Shown: positions 42,560 through 53,476 of the stretch, one piece after another | Numbering within the stretch: the first letter of the stretch is position 1 | How the letters are laid out: the number at the start of each line of letters is the position of its first letter | Origin: Undaria pinnatifida | Taxonomy: Eukaryota; Sar; Phaeophyceae; Laminariales; Alariaceae | DNA: 64,000 bases | Assembly: GCA_012845835.1 (NCBI GenBank) | Contig: JABAKD010000021.1 | Coordinates: forward strand, 3,126,206-3,190,205 | Reading direction: 5' to 3' | Made by a program: the position numbers and the translations under genes | Notes under the pieces: generated by a model | The model's database searches: none | Told to the model about the DNA's origin: nothing | The model's input: only the letters and a program-made list of their open reading frames with translations

Positions 42560-43096
42560 TTAGGCGTCGGCTGCCTGCCGGAATACGAGTCTGTCAAAGA
42601 ACTCGAGACCTTCTGCAGAGTCGCAAAAAGGAAGGCTTTGTTGTCGGGCCTCTAATAATATTGTGGGGTGAACAATCGCCGTGAGGAGTTTTTGTCTCTG
42701 GCGGGAAAGAAGCAAAAAGGGCGAGGCAGCCTCGAAGCGAACGTTATGAGAGGCAGAATGATCACTGTGCTTTTGTTGGCGAGCTACGTCGGGGTGACAC
42801 ACGGCCCCCCCCCATAGATTCCGTGAGCACGATGTGAGAGCCGTACCTAACACCCAAAAAGTCAGAGGCAATGCATTACAGCGTAGATGTCGATGAACAC
42901 CTGCAACAAGAGTGTTTGGATTATTTGTTACCCAACCAGTCGCACCAACAGCCCAACAATGCCTAAGCTGCGGAGCGTCTCGTACCTTTACCGCAGCGGC
43001 CACGCACAAACCACCGCGCGTCCCAAGGCACCGCACGACGTGCCGCCAGATCGCCCAACGACAGCACGAGGTATAGCCTCCTCGACCAAGGAGCAA
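42560..43096 (-). CDS. Unknown frame in the left foldback arm (outward)
   Basis: A 178-codon open frame starting MLLGRGGYTSCCRWAIWRHV, also containing LEARQQSLPFCDSAEGLEFF. The 43976-44530 frame in the other arm is very similar (184 codons, MLFGRGGYTSCCRWAIWRHV). The residues are Cys/Trp/Arg-rich and match no family I know. A second frame on the opposite strand is also conserved between arms, so which strand, if either, is coding is unresolved. The frame ends just inside the tandem units. Confidence 0.25.
   Translation of the reverse strand: MLLGRGGYTSCCRWAIWRHVVRCLGTRGGLCVAAAVKVRDAPQLRHCWAVGATGWVTNNPNTLVAGVHRHLRCNALPLTFWVLGTALTSCSRNLWGGAVCHPDVARQQKHSDHSASHNVRFEAASPFLLLSRQRQKLLTAIVHPTILLEARQQSLPFCDSAEGLEFFDRLVFRQAADA
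42735..42965 (+). pseudogene. Inward frame in the left arm, paired with 44106-44366 minus
   Basis: The frame reads RQPRSERYERQNDHCAFVGE, then YLTPKKSEAMHYSVDVDEHL and LDYLLPNQSHQQPNNA before TAA. The right-arm counterpart is RQPRSDRYERQNEHCAFVGE and YLTPKKSGAIHYSVDLDEHL with the same end, open for 86 codons. The left copy has an internal TGA. Several differences between the arms are silent in this frame, which favours this strand as the ancestral coding one. Function unknown. Confidence 0.35.
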
Positions 43097-43300
43097 GCGA
43101 AGAGTAGGTCGGCCAACCGGAAACTAGATTACAATAAGCCCCCTGCTTTTTTTCCTGAAATGCTCTGTGGGAGAAGACAATTCTTGCTAAACGTGACTTG
43201 GATGAAGAATGGACATAAGACAGAATCGATATTTAGCTCTCTATACTAAAGCCCCGTACAAAACAAACAGGACAGGTGGGCCTGCCCTGAATAGCAGGAC

Positions 43301-43771
43301 TTGCAATGTTGCATGCTACAGGCTACTGTACGAATACATCAGCGGAAGGCTGCAAGACACAGCTTGTGGCGCCGACCCCGCAAACCGACGATGCGAAACC
43401 TCACAGTCTGGCCGGGAGAGCGCTCCGTTGTAGCAGAGAGCGGATACTATGCCTGGCATGTCCGTGGAGTCCTGCGACCTGCTACGCGCTGTGACTCACA
43501 GAGTTTTTCGGGACGGGTTCATTTTCTACAACAGTAGATTGGCTGTATCTGAGTCAATTTCTTGTCAATAGTACGAACGTCAAGACTTTATGGTTTGCGG
43601 CATCGTACGGCGGAGCGGTGGGGTAAGCGGTCAGATAGGCGGTCGGCTCGCTAGCCATCGACCATCCGCAGGCCGCCGTGTAGAGACCCAGATATGTCGT
43701 CTATAGAATGCTTGAGTGTAGAACAGCCCACCCGGCGTGTCCATGGGCACCTGTGGGCGGAGTTGTGTTCG
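43301..43771. other. Spacer between foldback arms
   Basis: GC-rich unique sequence of 471 bp with overlapping short open frames on the plus strand (43301-43537). No domain is recognised. Confidence 0.4.
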
Positions 43772-43975
43772 TGTCCCGCTATTCAGGGCAGGCCCACCTG
43801 TCCTGTTTGTTTTGTATGTGATTTAAGTATAGGGAGCTGAATATCGATTCTGTCATATGTCCATTCTTCATCCGAGTCAAGTTTAACAAGAATTGTCTTC
43901 TCCCACAGAGCATTTCAGGAAAGAAAGCAAGAGGCTTATTGCATTCTAGTTTCCGGTTGGCCGACCACTCTTCTT

Positions 43976-44530
43976 TTGCTCTTTGGTCGAGGAGGCTATA
44001 CCTCGTGCTGTCGTTGGGCGATCTGGCGGCACGTCGTGCGGTGCCTTAGGACGCGCGGTGGTTTGTGCGTGGCCGCTGCGGTAAAGGTACGAGACGCTCC
44101 GCAGCTTAGGCATTATTGGGCTGTTGGTGCGACTGGTTGGGTAACAAATAATCCAAACACTCTTGTTGCAGGTGTTCATCGAGATCTACGCTGTAATGTA
44201 TTGCCCCTGACTTTTTGGGTGTTAGGTACTGCTCGCATCCCGTGCCCACGGGATCTATGGGAGGAGGCCAAGTGTCAACCCTACGCAGCTCGCCAACAAA
44301 AGCACAGTGCTCATTCTGCCTCTCATAGCGATCGCTTCGAGGCTGCCTCGCCCTTTTTGCTGCCAATCCTGCCAGAGAAATCTCTCCCTACGGCAATTGT
44401 TCACCCCACAATATTGTTAGAGGCCCGACAACAAAGCTTTCCTTTTTGCGACTCTGCGAAAGGCCTCGAGTTCTTTGACACACTCGTATTCCGGCAGGCA
44501 GTTAACGACTCAGCCCATTTTTTTATATAA
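43976..44530 (+). CDS. Unknown frame in the right foldback arm (outward)
   Basis: The 184-codon inverted partner of 42560-43096, open throughout in both arms despite substitutions. It reads through CGRYGG-free, Trp/Arg-rich sequence to LEFFDTLVFRQAVNDSAHF. Conservation may reflect recent duplication and not selection. No domain, signal peptide or known catalytic motif is visible. Confidence 0.25.
   Translation: MLFGRGGYTSCCRWAIWRHVVRCLRTRGGLCVAAAVKVRDAPQLRHYWAVGATGWVTNNPNTLVAGVHRDLRCNVLPLTFWVLGTARIPCPRDLWEEAKCQPYAARQQKHSAHSASHSDRFEAASPFLLPILPEKSLPTAIVHPTILLEARQQSFPFCDSAKGLEFFDTLVFRQAVNDSAHFFI
44106..44366 (-). CDS. Inward frame in the right arm, 86 codons
   Basis: The intact version of the frame described at 42735-42965. 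It is hydrophilic, ends LDYLLPNQSHQQPNNA, and lies antisense to the 184-codon outward frame. It could be the C-terminal remnant of an element-encoded protein; no family is recognised. Confidence 0.3.
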   Translation of the reverse strand: MAAKRARQPRSDRYERQNEHCAFVGELRRVDTWPPPIDPVGTGCEQYLTPKKSGAIHYSVDLDEHLQQECLDYLLPNQSHQQPNNA

Positions 44531-45785
44531 GCGTGGGGTGTGCACAGCCCACGCTGGTGGTGCGTTGCCCGCCCGCGGCGAGCTCACTCACGAACACGGG
44601 GACGTGTGCAGTGTTTCGATCTGCAGTGATAAATCTACAACTAGCGGTTTGTGCGGAGGAATTCTGAATTCATCACGCATGCACATACTTAGTGATAAAA
44701 GCACGACAACATAAGCACCATTACTGCTGTTTGTACGGCTAGCAAAATTGTCTCCAGCCTCTTAACAGCCTCGTTACTGGGCAGACAGCCACCGATTCAG
44801 ACCATGTTTGGCTAGCAGCGTGGGGTGGGCACAGCCCACGCTGGTGGTGCGGTGCCCGCCCGCGTCGCGCTCTCTCGCTATCACGGAGGAGTGTGCAGTG
44901 TTTCGATCTGGCGTGATAAATCCGCAAATTGCGGTTTGTACGGAGGAATTCGGAATTCATCACGCATATATTATACTTATTAATAGAGGCGGAACAACAA
45001 CAGCACCACCACTATTGCTGTTTGAACATCTCGCAAAAAGGTCTCGAGTCTTTAACAGCCGCGTTACTGAGCAGGCAGCCGCCGATTCAGCCCATACTTT
45101 TGCTAGAAGCATAAGGTGGACACAGCCCACGCTGTTGGTGCGACGCCGACCCGCGGCGCACTCTCTCGTGATCGCGGGGGGGTAGCATGTGTTTCTATCT
45201 CGAGTGTCTTTTACAACGAACTTTTTGTCCGCAAACTTCGAGACTCATCCCACATAATTAGACCACAAACGAGAAAAATACTCGTTTTTACGACTCTGTA
45301 AATGTCTGGAGTTCTCTAACACACTCGTTTTCGGGCATACAGCCTCCGATTCAGCCCATGTTTTCGCTAGCAGCGTGGGGTAGGTGCAGCCCACCCTGGT
45401 TGTGCGTTGCCCGCCCGCGGCGCGCTCTCTCGCGATCGCGGGTTGGGGCAAGTGTTTCGAACCCGAGTTGCCTTCTACAACAAACGGTTTGTCCCCGCAA
45501 TTCAAATTTACACTCCATTTTTACTTGTTAATAGAGGCACGACAACAAAAGCATTGCTGTTTGAACGACTCGCGAAAAATTCTCGAACTTTCATCAGCCT
45601 CGATTGAACAGACAGCGACCAATTCAGCCCAAATTTTCGCTAGCAGCTTGGGGGGGGCACAACCCACGCTGGCAATGCGCTGCCGGCCCGCTGCGCGCCA
45701 TCTAGCGCGGGCGCGGGGGTGGCAAGTGTTTCGATCTGGAGTGATAATTTGCAAAAAATACTTTTAGGGAGGAATTCTAAATTTA
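44531..45785 (+). repeat. Right-arm tandem units (five, last partial)
   Basis: Units begin near 44531, 44818, 45109, 45373 and 45646, giving periods of 287, 291, 264 and 273 bp. Each starts with a GCGTGGGGTG..CACAGCCCACGC stretch able to form a short hairpin, followed by a GC-rich segment and an AT-richer segment with AATTC. Confidence 0.8.
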
Positions 45786-48634
45786 TAAGCCCAAATGGTT
45801 GAGAAAACGGTGGCGGCTAATAGCCTGCCGATTGGAAAACGGCTATGTTGCATGTTGTCTATAGGTCATGTTTTTTTTTTGGAGCTTCTCAGGGGAAGAG
45901 TGTCAAGAAAATGCTTGCCGCACCTCTACAAGGCGATAACAGGTGTCTGAAGGATAGTCGACGTCGAACGATAACGCTGCACGTAGCACATGATTGGATG
46001 GGGTGTAAAAATGATAAGATCTCATAATATACACGTCAACAACTAAAATACCTACTCGTAAGGCATAGGATTGGTCGTAGGTAGGGCTGAGTATTCGTCT
46101 CTCTCGTAGGGAGTTTTTGGAGATCGAGATCTCCCCAAGTGGGCAGGCCCATGAAGCCTTGCGGGAAGTGCGGTCGTTGCGGCGGGGGAGGTCGCGGAAT
46201 GCCCACCCGGAAGCCGCCAACCGTGGAAATGCTTGGTTTATACATTCGTTTCCCCCAGCACGAGGATGCAGGTCAAAGATGATATATTATTATCACAGGC
46301 TGGTTCAAGTAACACCCCCCCCGCGAACACCGCTCGCAATATCTGGCCAAAGAGTGAATATTTGGTATCATAGTGACCCCTATGACCAGTGGAAGCAGGT
46401 GACATGGCTTTTTATTTTTTTACCGGCCTCGTGCGGTCTCCAGGAGCGAATCTCGTATCGACTAATGACAGGCCTTCATTATATTCAGTAATGTTCAGGC
46501 TTTTTCCAAGCGGGAGCCCAAAACCAATTTTTCCGCCGCATTTTGCACCCTCTAGCTGGACGTATTCCAAGGCAAGTGTGTAGATTGTTTTGCGCAAAAA
46601 TCGAAGATCAGGCCTGCCTGTGTTCAGCATTATTAAGCAGGATCTTGCAAAAAAACTGGATCCTACACCAAAATCGAGTCATTAGAAGGGAATAACACGT
46701 ATTACTCATCCTTACGCACAAAAGCCGAAATGTCCACGCCGTTTTCAAGAGATAGGCCCTGAAACTTTGCACACGCGTTCTACATGCCAATCCTGAGGCC
46801 TGACCCACGGGGGGCGGGCGGGAGGGTGGGGTGGGGCGTGGGGTACGTTTTTGATATTTTTCGCCGAAACAAACTGGGCTAAAGTGGTCCACATTTTTCA
46901 AAAAGTCTTGACTAACAAAAAACCAGGCGGAAAAACAAATCATCATGAAACCCGATCCGGTGAGGTCTTTGCATGGGCACATAGAAGACGTGTCCATAAT
47001 TTCACGCTCTGAATCTAAAAAACCGCATGGGCATCCGTCGGAGAATCAATCTGGGATTTTTAACGTGAATCAGCCTGTGTTGGTGTTCGCAGTGTGCTTG
47101 GCTAATACCTTGCCTCCCCTCAACGTAATTCCCTGCATGGGCCAGGTGATGGCTTTCCAAGCGCTTTGTGCGCCAGGCCTAGTGCTCTGTGGCGGCCTTC
47201 TGTTCGGGACGCACACAGTACTTGCCATTGGTGAGAAACGATACTAAAACCTGACGTTTTAGAATATCACCTCCCCCGCCATACGAAGGCCCATTAGCTA
47301 GATAACTTTAATATGATGTCGTCCTCGCCATGATTGGCAGAAGAATTCAACTAGTTGAGTAGAGTGCGATACCGCCGATCATTTCAGTAAGGAAAGGGGT
47401 ACTCACACGGCGCGCCCAAACAAAATCTACCCACGCCGCATTTCTCGCGAGTCCCGGCAATATAAATCGTTCTGTGGTTCATCAGCTACAGGCAAGGGTA
47501 CCCGATCCCCGCTCACTGGGCGACCAGCAAATATACGAGGAGCACCCCCTCAACTCCCAGCAGGAAACCTAGCCGACGTCGGGCCAGGGAGCCTATCCTC
47601 GCAAACAGACATCACGAGGCACGATTTCTCGACGTACAGATACTAGAATCAAGCCCCGAACTCCTGTGACAACGGCCCTTGAATCCTGCATTTATGTTGA
47701 CTCCCTGAGGGGATGCGATGGTTGGGTTGCCGCAGGGATCCAGTTGTTCCTCGACAATCGGATCGCAACAAGAAGGCTCTGTCGGCCATTTTTCTTAGCA
47801 AAACTCTCCCTTTCGTTGCTGTCGTCAAGATGAAGTTGCTCATGCGTCCTGCTGGTAAATAATTCGAGGTAAATGACAGCGTCATTTCTTTCAAGTAAGT
47901 TTTGTTGTAAACAATTGAATGTCTAACGCACTCCCTTAAATGCCGCCAGCCCCACGCGTTCGTACCCACACGTGCTACCGGGTTAAGTACACTAGATGCG
48001 GCTACATAACGCCGGTGCGCGCTATGCCTTCGTACCAGCATTTATGGCATCCCAGCTGTAAGGCCCTCGTCGACGGTTGTGCCGGGTTGTGCGGAGCTTT
48101 GTTTGGCGTGGAGTCATGCCGACCGGTGTTGTCGTGAATTGGGGTTGGTGGTGTAGTGGTTACGGTGGGATCGTCCCGAAAACCAAATATATCGGGTACA
48201 GGTAGCACCACCTTAACAGTCAAAGCTTCGTAGTATGACATGTGCCCTGTACGGACTGCTCGCCAAACCTGGCCCCTTCGAGGGCGTTCCAGTCTATTCC
48301 GACCTTTCGGTGGGATCAATGAACAAATGCCAATCTGGGCACAGAATATGAATCACGGAGAATCAGACGGCACATTCGACACGAAGAGCTGAAACTTACA
48401 TCTGTACCTCAGCCTTGCGTCATTTTAGATGTTGGGCTGTTTCCGAATACATCGGCCGTTCGAACGCCTACATAACCTGAAATCCTAATGTGCTTCTCCT
48501 CTCGCTCCCGTTCTCGTTCCTTTTTGTAGCTGATATCGTTCTTCTTCTCATCATTATGTTTGTTCTTGTTACCAATGTTACACCATTGATTTCCCACTCC
48601 TGCAATGTAGTGTAGATGCCGTTCCAATACATAC
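45786..48634. other. Mostly unique sequence without a supportable gene
   Basis: Open frames of 60-130 codons occur on both strands (for example 46117-46491 plus, 46608-46997 minus, 46945-47247 plus, 47649-48041 minus), none with a recognisable domain. The plus frame at 46945-47247 has a hydrophobic C-terminal half that could span a membrane. Positions 46810-46850 are G-rich. The GGTGGTGTAGTGGTTACGG string near 48151 recalls a tRNA A box but has no B box. Confidence 0.35.
46147..46270 (+). CDS. Weak candidate exon, Cys/Gly-rich
   Basis: AAGTGGGCAG precedes and GATGCAGGTCAAAG follows, giving possible splice sites. One frame reads MKPCGKCGRCGGGGRGMPTR, then VEMLGLYIRFPQHEDAG. The Cys spacing could bind metal, but the segment is short, another frame is also open, and no copy exists in the window. 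Confidence 0.12.
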
Positions 48635-49556
48635 CAGGTATTATATGTGACCTAAACCTCTTGAAAACCCTTCCTCCCCCCCCCCTTTTCTTTTTGTTTT
48701 CTTTTCCCGCTCCCTCTTGCTCAAACGCCGCACCTAATATCGAAATCTGCCGGAGTTGTAAACACTGCCAAGCAGTTGATATCACCTCATTATCTTCCTA
48801 AAGCCATTCATGCCGCAGCTGCAATCCACCCCCTCCCCCCCCCCCAAACGCCCCCTCCTTCCCCACCACCCGCACCATCGCCGAAAGCTAGCACCACGCG
48901 TATAGCAAACCCCTACGTCTATGCGACCTAAGGATGTTGTTTAAAAAACCCTTTCACCCCCCCCCCCCCCTCCCCGCCCCCCCCTTCCCCCCCCCCTCCC
49001 CCCCCCCCCTCCCCCCCTCCCCCCCCCTCTCCGCCCCTCGAACGCTCCGCCCTCTTTTCACTGGCTGTACGACTTACAGGATATAAGATATACTTGATAA
49101 ACTGGTGCATTCTTTCCAAACCGTCAGATTTATCCCCTTGGAGGATATAAAGTTTCCACGCACAGATTGAGCTGCCCCACCCGCCCCCCCCCCATCCCCC
49201 CCCCCCTCTTACCCCCCACACCCGCTCCCTTTTGATCAAAACCAGGCCCCCACGTCCTTAAAAACTCCACCCCTTCCTCACCGGTTATTCGACTTACAGG
49301 ATTCACTTGGTAAACGGATGCATTTCCTTCCGCAGCTGTCAGATTTTGTCCCCCTCAAAAGCGGGTTTTATAGTTTGCGCGCACAGACTGATTAACATCA
49401 CCCTGTTGACCCTGATAGCTACACTGTAGTTGCAAAGGGAGTCACCGACCTATATCCTTAATGAGGACACACAACCCGTAATACGCGCGATCGGAGTATC
49501 ACACACAGCTTGCAAAGAAAAGTTTCGACAAAATATTCGATCTCACAGCTGGAGTG
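48635..49556 (+). repeat. Poly-C-rich repeat family P, copy 2
   Basis: The same block order as 20975-21922, beginning TATGTGACCTAAACCTCTTG and ending CGATCTCACAGCTGGAGTG. C runs of up to 12 separate the blocks, especially at 48956-49030 and 49180-49207. Confidence 0.75.
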
Positions 49557-49597
49557 TATTTTTATTTATATAATACATTTATATATCGAACCTCCTA

Positions 49598-49963
49598 ATG
49601 GGGAAGCAGCGGTATCTCTCCTATGACTTTGCCCATCGTTACCAAAACTTCTTTCCTCGTGTCGTTTCCGTTTTTGATGTTATCGATCCTGTTCTCCATC
49701 GTATTGTTCCATTCAACAAGTTCAGGGGCCTAACGTTTCCCTTCTTAACGCTGGGGGGAGCGCATGTGCGTGGGTACGTGGACCAACCAGGAGCAGGGCG
49801 AAGCGTGCCCAGGCGCGTGGACCAACCAGGAGCAGGGCGAAGCGTGCCCAGGCGCAACGGCGTTCTCCTCTTTCGACGTTTGTGTCCACAACAACTTTGT
49901 AACCCTGGGACGATTGATCAGCGAGCGTTCAGGATGTGTGCGTGTCTAAACTGGGAGATATAA
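49598..49963 (+). CDS. Hypothetical open frame with a 39-bp duplication
   Basis: A 121-codon frame starting MGKQRYLSYDFAHRYQNFFP. A perfect tandem repeat of 39 bp (49777-49815 and 49816-49854) encodes two copies of VDQPGAGRSVPRR. The sequence has no recognised family and no clear promoter. The tandem unit preserves the frame, which is compatible with coding, but one example proves little. Confidence 0.2.
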   Translation: MGKQRYLSYDFAHRYQNFFPRVVSVFDVIDPVLHRIVPFNKFRGLTFPFLTLGGAHVRGYVDQPGAGRSVPRRVDQPGAGRSVPRRNGVLLFRRLCPQQLCNPGTIDQRAFRMCACLNWEI

Positions 49964-50111
49964 TAGCTGCTCAACGTGAAGAACACACACGCACATGCTC
50001 GTGCTATGCTACACCTGGCACACGTTAGGCTCAACCCTGCCCGTACTCGGTGCAAACCAAGTATAATGCCCGGCGTTGTGCAAACCCGATGGTCTAAACG
50101 GACGGCCACGA

Positions 50112-50338
50112 AGGATTATGAACACCCCCCTCGCACCTGCATTGCACATCGCTTGGTTTTTGTATGAAGGTGCCGTTGTCGGTGGACTGGCGACGTTAGT
50201 GTGCTCGTATATGGTGCGATTGCAGAGGAAACACGAACTAGTGCTCGCAGACGTTTTCGAAGACGATCTCATCGCCTCGTGGTCGGATCCTACTCCTGAA
50301 AAGCACGCTGCGGCGATGATCGTACAAAGGGCGTATAG
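50112..50338 (+). CDS. Candidate exon: membrane segment followed by IQ-like motif
   Basis: An open segment ends at an excellent donor (TATAGGTGAGT) at 50339. It reads IMNTPLAPALHIAWFLYEGA, then VVGGLATLVCSYMVRLQRKH, a likely transmembrane helix with a basic cytosolic flank. An acidic stretch follows (VLADVFEDDLIASWSDPT), then EKHAAAMIVQRAYR at the exon end, which matches the start of a calmodulin-binding IQ motif (hydrophobic-x-Q-x-x-x-R). The start boundary is uncertain (AAG at 50110-50112, or further 5'). Composition and splice site make it the most protein-like short segment in the window. Gene identity unknown. Confidence 0.4.
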
Positions 50339-50510
50339 GTGAGTTACAAAGGAGCACCGCCTGAGACGTGCGGTGGCGATGTTTGACCTGTCGACCTCTC
50401 CTACGGCAGAAGTGCCCGATCTCATTTCTTATGTTCCTTCCTCGAGGAACCCTATTCCCTTCCCGTGGACTGATTTTGGGGAGCAATACAAGTGTTACCC
50501 GATGTACAAG

Positions 50511-50777
50511 GACGCGGGTTACGATAGAGGTGCACCAGATTTTTTTCTGGGGTTCCTCAATTTGGGACCTTAAGACCCCCCTCCAAAAGAGTTGATGATT
50601 TGGAGAAGAATATAAACTGATACCGGATAAAAAAAACCATGGACTAAGGTACTCGACGAAAATGATGCAACAAAAAATGGCGCTTTTTTTTCGAAAACGG
50701 GTTTGGCTTAAGGAGCCCCCTCATTCAGAAAAAGTGTTTTCGCCGAAATTTGGTATACCTCTATCGTACCACCCGTC
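50511..50777 (+). mobile_element. MITE-A copy 3 (267 bp, perfect 4-bp target duplication)
   Basis: The left end is GACGCGGGTTACGATAGAGG and the right end is CCTCTATCGTACCACCCGTC. CAAG flanks both ends (50507-50510 and 50778-50781). The interior matches copies 1 and 2 (TTTCTGGGGTTCCTCAATTT, GATTTGGAGAAGAATA). Confidence 0.8.
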
Positions 50778-50935
50778 CAAGCCCGCCCATGATCTAGGTG
50801 CTCAACAAAAATTATGGCAAAAAATTTATAGAAAATTCTGACTTTTTTGGGTTAAGAAAGAGCCCCGTCAATGCGGAAAATTTTCAGCCAAAATGCGATA
50901 CCTCTAGATAGATCGTATAATAGCACTGCCATGTA
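50778..50935 (+). mobile_element. MITE-A right-half fragment, adjacent to copy 3
   Basis: TTTTTGGGTTAAGAAAGAGCCCCGTC, TTCAGCCAAAATGCGATACC and a degraded CTCTAGATAGATCGTATAATAGCAC end repeat the right half of copy 3, so a second element or partial duplication lies directly downstream. Confidence 0.5.
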
Positions 50936-52829
50936 GGAAACCTTCCAATGAGTGAGAACAACAGCTCAATAACGCGCGTTCTCGCCTGCATTCGGTAGCA
51001 CGCATTTCAGGTTGGGCGCGGCTGTGTCTATTATGCATAAGGGGGCCCGGGTAATTACTTCGCTTGGAGGAGGTTCTGTTGTGTGTTGCGGTGTGTTTTT
51101 GCGATGGTCTTACTTGACGGCTGATACGCATTTTTGCGGCAAGGGTTGCACAAGGGGCGAATAGCTCCGTTGAAGTTTTGCTGCTGCCACAACGAAAGTG
51201 CTACAGGTTTCTTTCGAGCAACGTAGCCAACATTTATCCACACTACAGCACACGGAGGAGGTGCACATCACTATGCTTGACGTTTCTCAAGCGGGGAGCT
51301 CTGTATTGACTATGGGATCAAGAAGAAAAATTCCGAAAAGATGCGAAATTCCATGAGCAACTACAGCAGGAATAAAAATACAACGGGTGTAATACATACA
51401 AACGATCTTTCAACGTTGGACAGTCGTTGTTGAGATTAGAAGCCGCGTCAGTCTGCAAACGGTTGGTCAAACAGTTCCACCCCTATCGGAGCACGTGCAA
51501 AGGCACAACTCGCGGTACAAGCGCAACAACGGTGGGTATAACGTTCGGCATGGAAAGGGTGCTGCGGTATCGGTACCATCGAACGCTTCTTAGCTAGGAT
51601 GGTCGCGTGAGCAGCTGTGTACCTCGCCCAAAAACCTTATATTAATAAAACAGGAAGTTGCAAACCGCCGAACAACACCACAGTCTAGGTGTACAACCAA
51701 ACAATTGAAAATGCAACAATATTTTTTCAGCGAATATGCGTAGTTCGTTATGAATAGTCTGCTAGAGAGGCCGAGCCAACTAGAAACGATTTGGACACAC
51801 AGTTCTACCCTAAGGCCTTATCGTAGCACGTCTCTGTCATGGTTTGGTCCAGGGTGTCATCGGGGCGGGAGGTTACTTACGAAACCGAAAACAAATCTAA
51901 AGTAAACCAAAGAGGCATTTATTTGTCATATACATTGTGCAGGTCTGTACACACGCATACTTTTTAAACACCCCACACGAGAGCGCTTGCTTGTCGTCAT
52001 CGACAACAAAGCCCCATTTTCGACGGATTGGGTGTTGGCCCAGCTTCCTGGACCGCATTTTCTTCAATCTCTGAATCCTTGCGTGAGTATTTCATTCTTT
52101 TGAGTTGTGTTCCGCGTGTGTACCTCTCACCAAACTCACACAGTATAGTCTATGTCAGCTACAAACTTCGGCAAAACAGCGTATTGTGCGCATTGATGGA
52201 GCGCACCCTTACTTAAGCAACAGGGTAGCACAGGCACCCGCGCTAGCACCGTTAGAGTAAGCACGGCAGTAAAGACACCCGTTCTACTCATAGGCCCTGA
52301 GCCGGTGAGAAACAAATTCCAAGATGACCGCCCCTTACCGAAACCTGTTGGTGTGAAGTTATACCGTTTCACAGTCGGGTGCGTCACATGTAAAACAGTG
52401 ACACCCCCTCTCGAAAGGGATGCGTGGTCGATGCCCTAAGGACAAAGGCAAGGAACAAAGTATCCCCGCTGAAAGTAGCCGTGGTCTGAAGCAATTCCCG
52501 CTGCACGATCGGCAGCGATACATGTACATAGTGTGTACAGCATAGTGCCACGAAATCCGGTGGTGCGTGCTACGCGAATAGGGCACGTATTTTTTCTTAG
52601 GACTTTCGATTGAGCAGGTATAAAGCTCAGCCAAAGCCCCGAATTTGATAGAAAAACTCAACGGTTTAGCCAATCCCATGGCCCAGGAGTACAATTGTCC
52701 AACGGTGTTTTGAGGGTCATTGCTCAACAAGCTCTGCACCTCATGCAAAACAGAGGAGATAAATAAGTTGTGAATTTAAACCAGAGATGTGGCTTACATG
52801 ACCTTGTTGTGGTTGTGTTACGAGCAACA
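50936..52829. other. Intergenic with MITE-A-like relics; a weak two-exon candidate
   Basis: Around 51640-51835 the phrase order AGTCTAGGTGTACAACCAAA..TTATCGTAGCACGTC resembles MITE-A. Near 52083-52143 a 61-bp AT-rich stretch with GTGAGT and CTCACACAG ends could be an intron. Joining the flanks keeps a frame open (DNKAPFSTDWVLAQLPGP..SAKQRIVRIDGAHPYL) to a stop near 52258. The evidence is too thin for a gene call. Confidence 0.3.
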
Positions 52830-53310
52830 TTGTAAGTCAAACATATTATTCTACCGACATCGGGTATTTATCCTATTTATTCCGCTAAGGCGCTGAAAAG
52901 GATGACGAATTCTGTAGTAGACGTGAGGCGATTGTTGTCTGAGTCCCTTCACTCGAGCAGCACTACACCTCTCTCAAAATAGACATCGGAGAAAGTAGCC
53001 GTGGTGGGCGACAATCAAGCCCATGGCTTAGGAATAAAGGGAACAAATTTGGCTCTTGAACCCACAGGCGTCTTCCATGATGTGTAAAAAACAAAATCTC
53101 GTAGGTCGAACATTGGCTTATTTATGCCGATATTGGGTAGTTATGCAGTAGAGGTGAAAGAGTGACGAATGCTACAACAGTAGACAGGAAACGATTGTTG
53201 ACTCAGTTCCTTCTCGTGAGGAGCTCTAACCCTATCCCAACCGTTCCCCCGTAACTAAATGAAATGTTGCACGCGATGACCAACCCCATGGCCCAGGCAT
53301 ACTACAGTGA
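52830..53310 (+). repeat. Diverged tandem duplication, period ~265 bp
   Basis: TACCGACATCGGGTATTTAT..GATGACGAATTCTGTAGTAGACG..GCGATTGTTGTCTGAGTCC near 52850-52950 parallels TGCCGATATTGGGTAGTTAT..GTGACGAATGCTACAACAGTAGAC..ACGATTGTTGACTCAGTTCC near 53115-53215. Both are followed by a CCCATGGC(T/C)(T/C)AGG phrase. Non-coding. Confidence 0.55.
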
Positions 53311-53476
53311 AAACTAACTCCTGCAACCCAAATTGAAAATCCGGCAATTGACAACTGAGGATAGGGAGCGTCTGGTCATTGTAAACCGTTTCATCCGAAA
53401 AGTGCTATATACCACCTCTGTGCTGCAGCACGCGTCGATGTGAACGTTGCGCTGTGTTGCTGTGACCGCGCGGCAG

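Larger units (their letters stand above)
41985..45785. mobile_element. Foldback-like element: inverted arms with ~285 bp tandem units
   Basis: The left arm (41985-43300) and right arm (43772-45785) are inverted copies, meeting across a 471 bp spacer at CTGAATAGCAGGAC and GTCCCGCTATTCAG. The inner 1 kb of each arm is closely matched, including the 43976-44530 and 42560-43096 frames. The outer parts are tandem units of 264-291 bp, each holding GTGGGCACAGCCCACGCTGG, GTGTTTCGATCTGGAGTGAT and GGTTTGTGCGGAGGAATTC. Two units lie on the left and five on the right. Long inverted repeats built of subrepeats are typical of foldback-type DNA elements; no transposase was identified. Confidence 0.75.

Noticed and set aside
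48140-48230. tRNA-like start (GGTGGTGTAGTGGTTACGG)
   Set aside because: No B box or T-arm downstream and no cloverleaf can be drawn.
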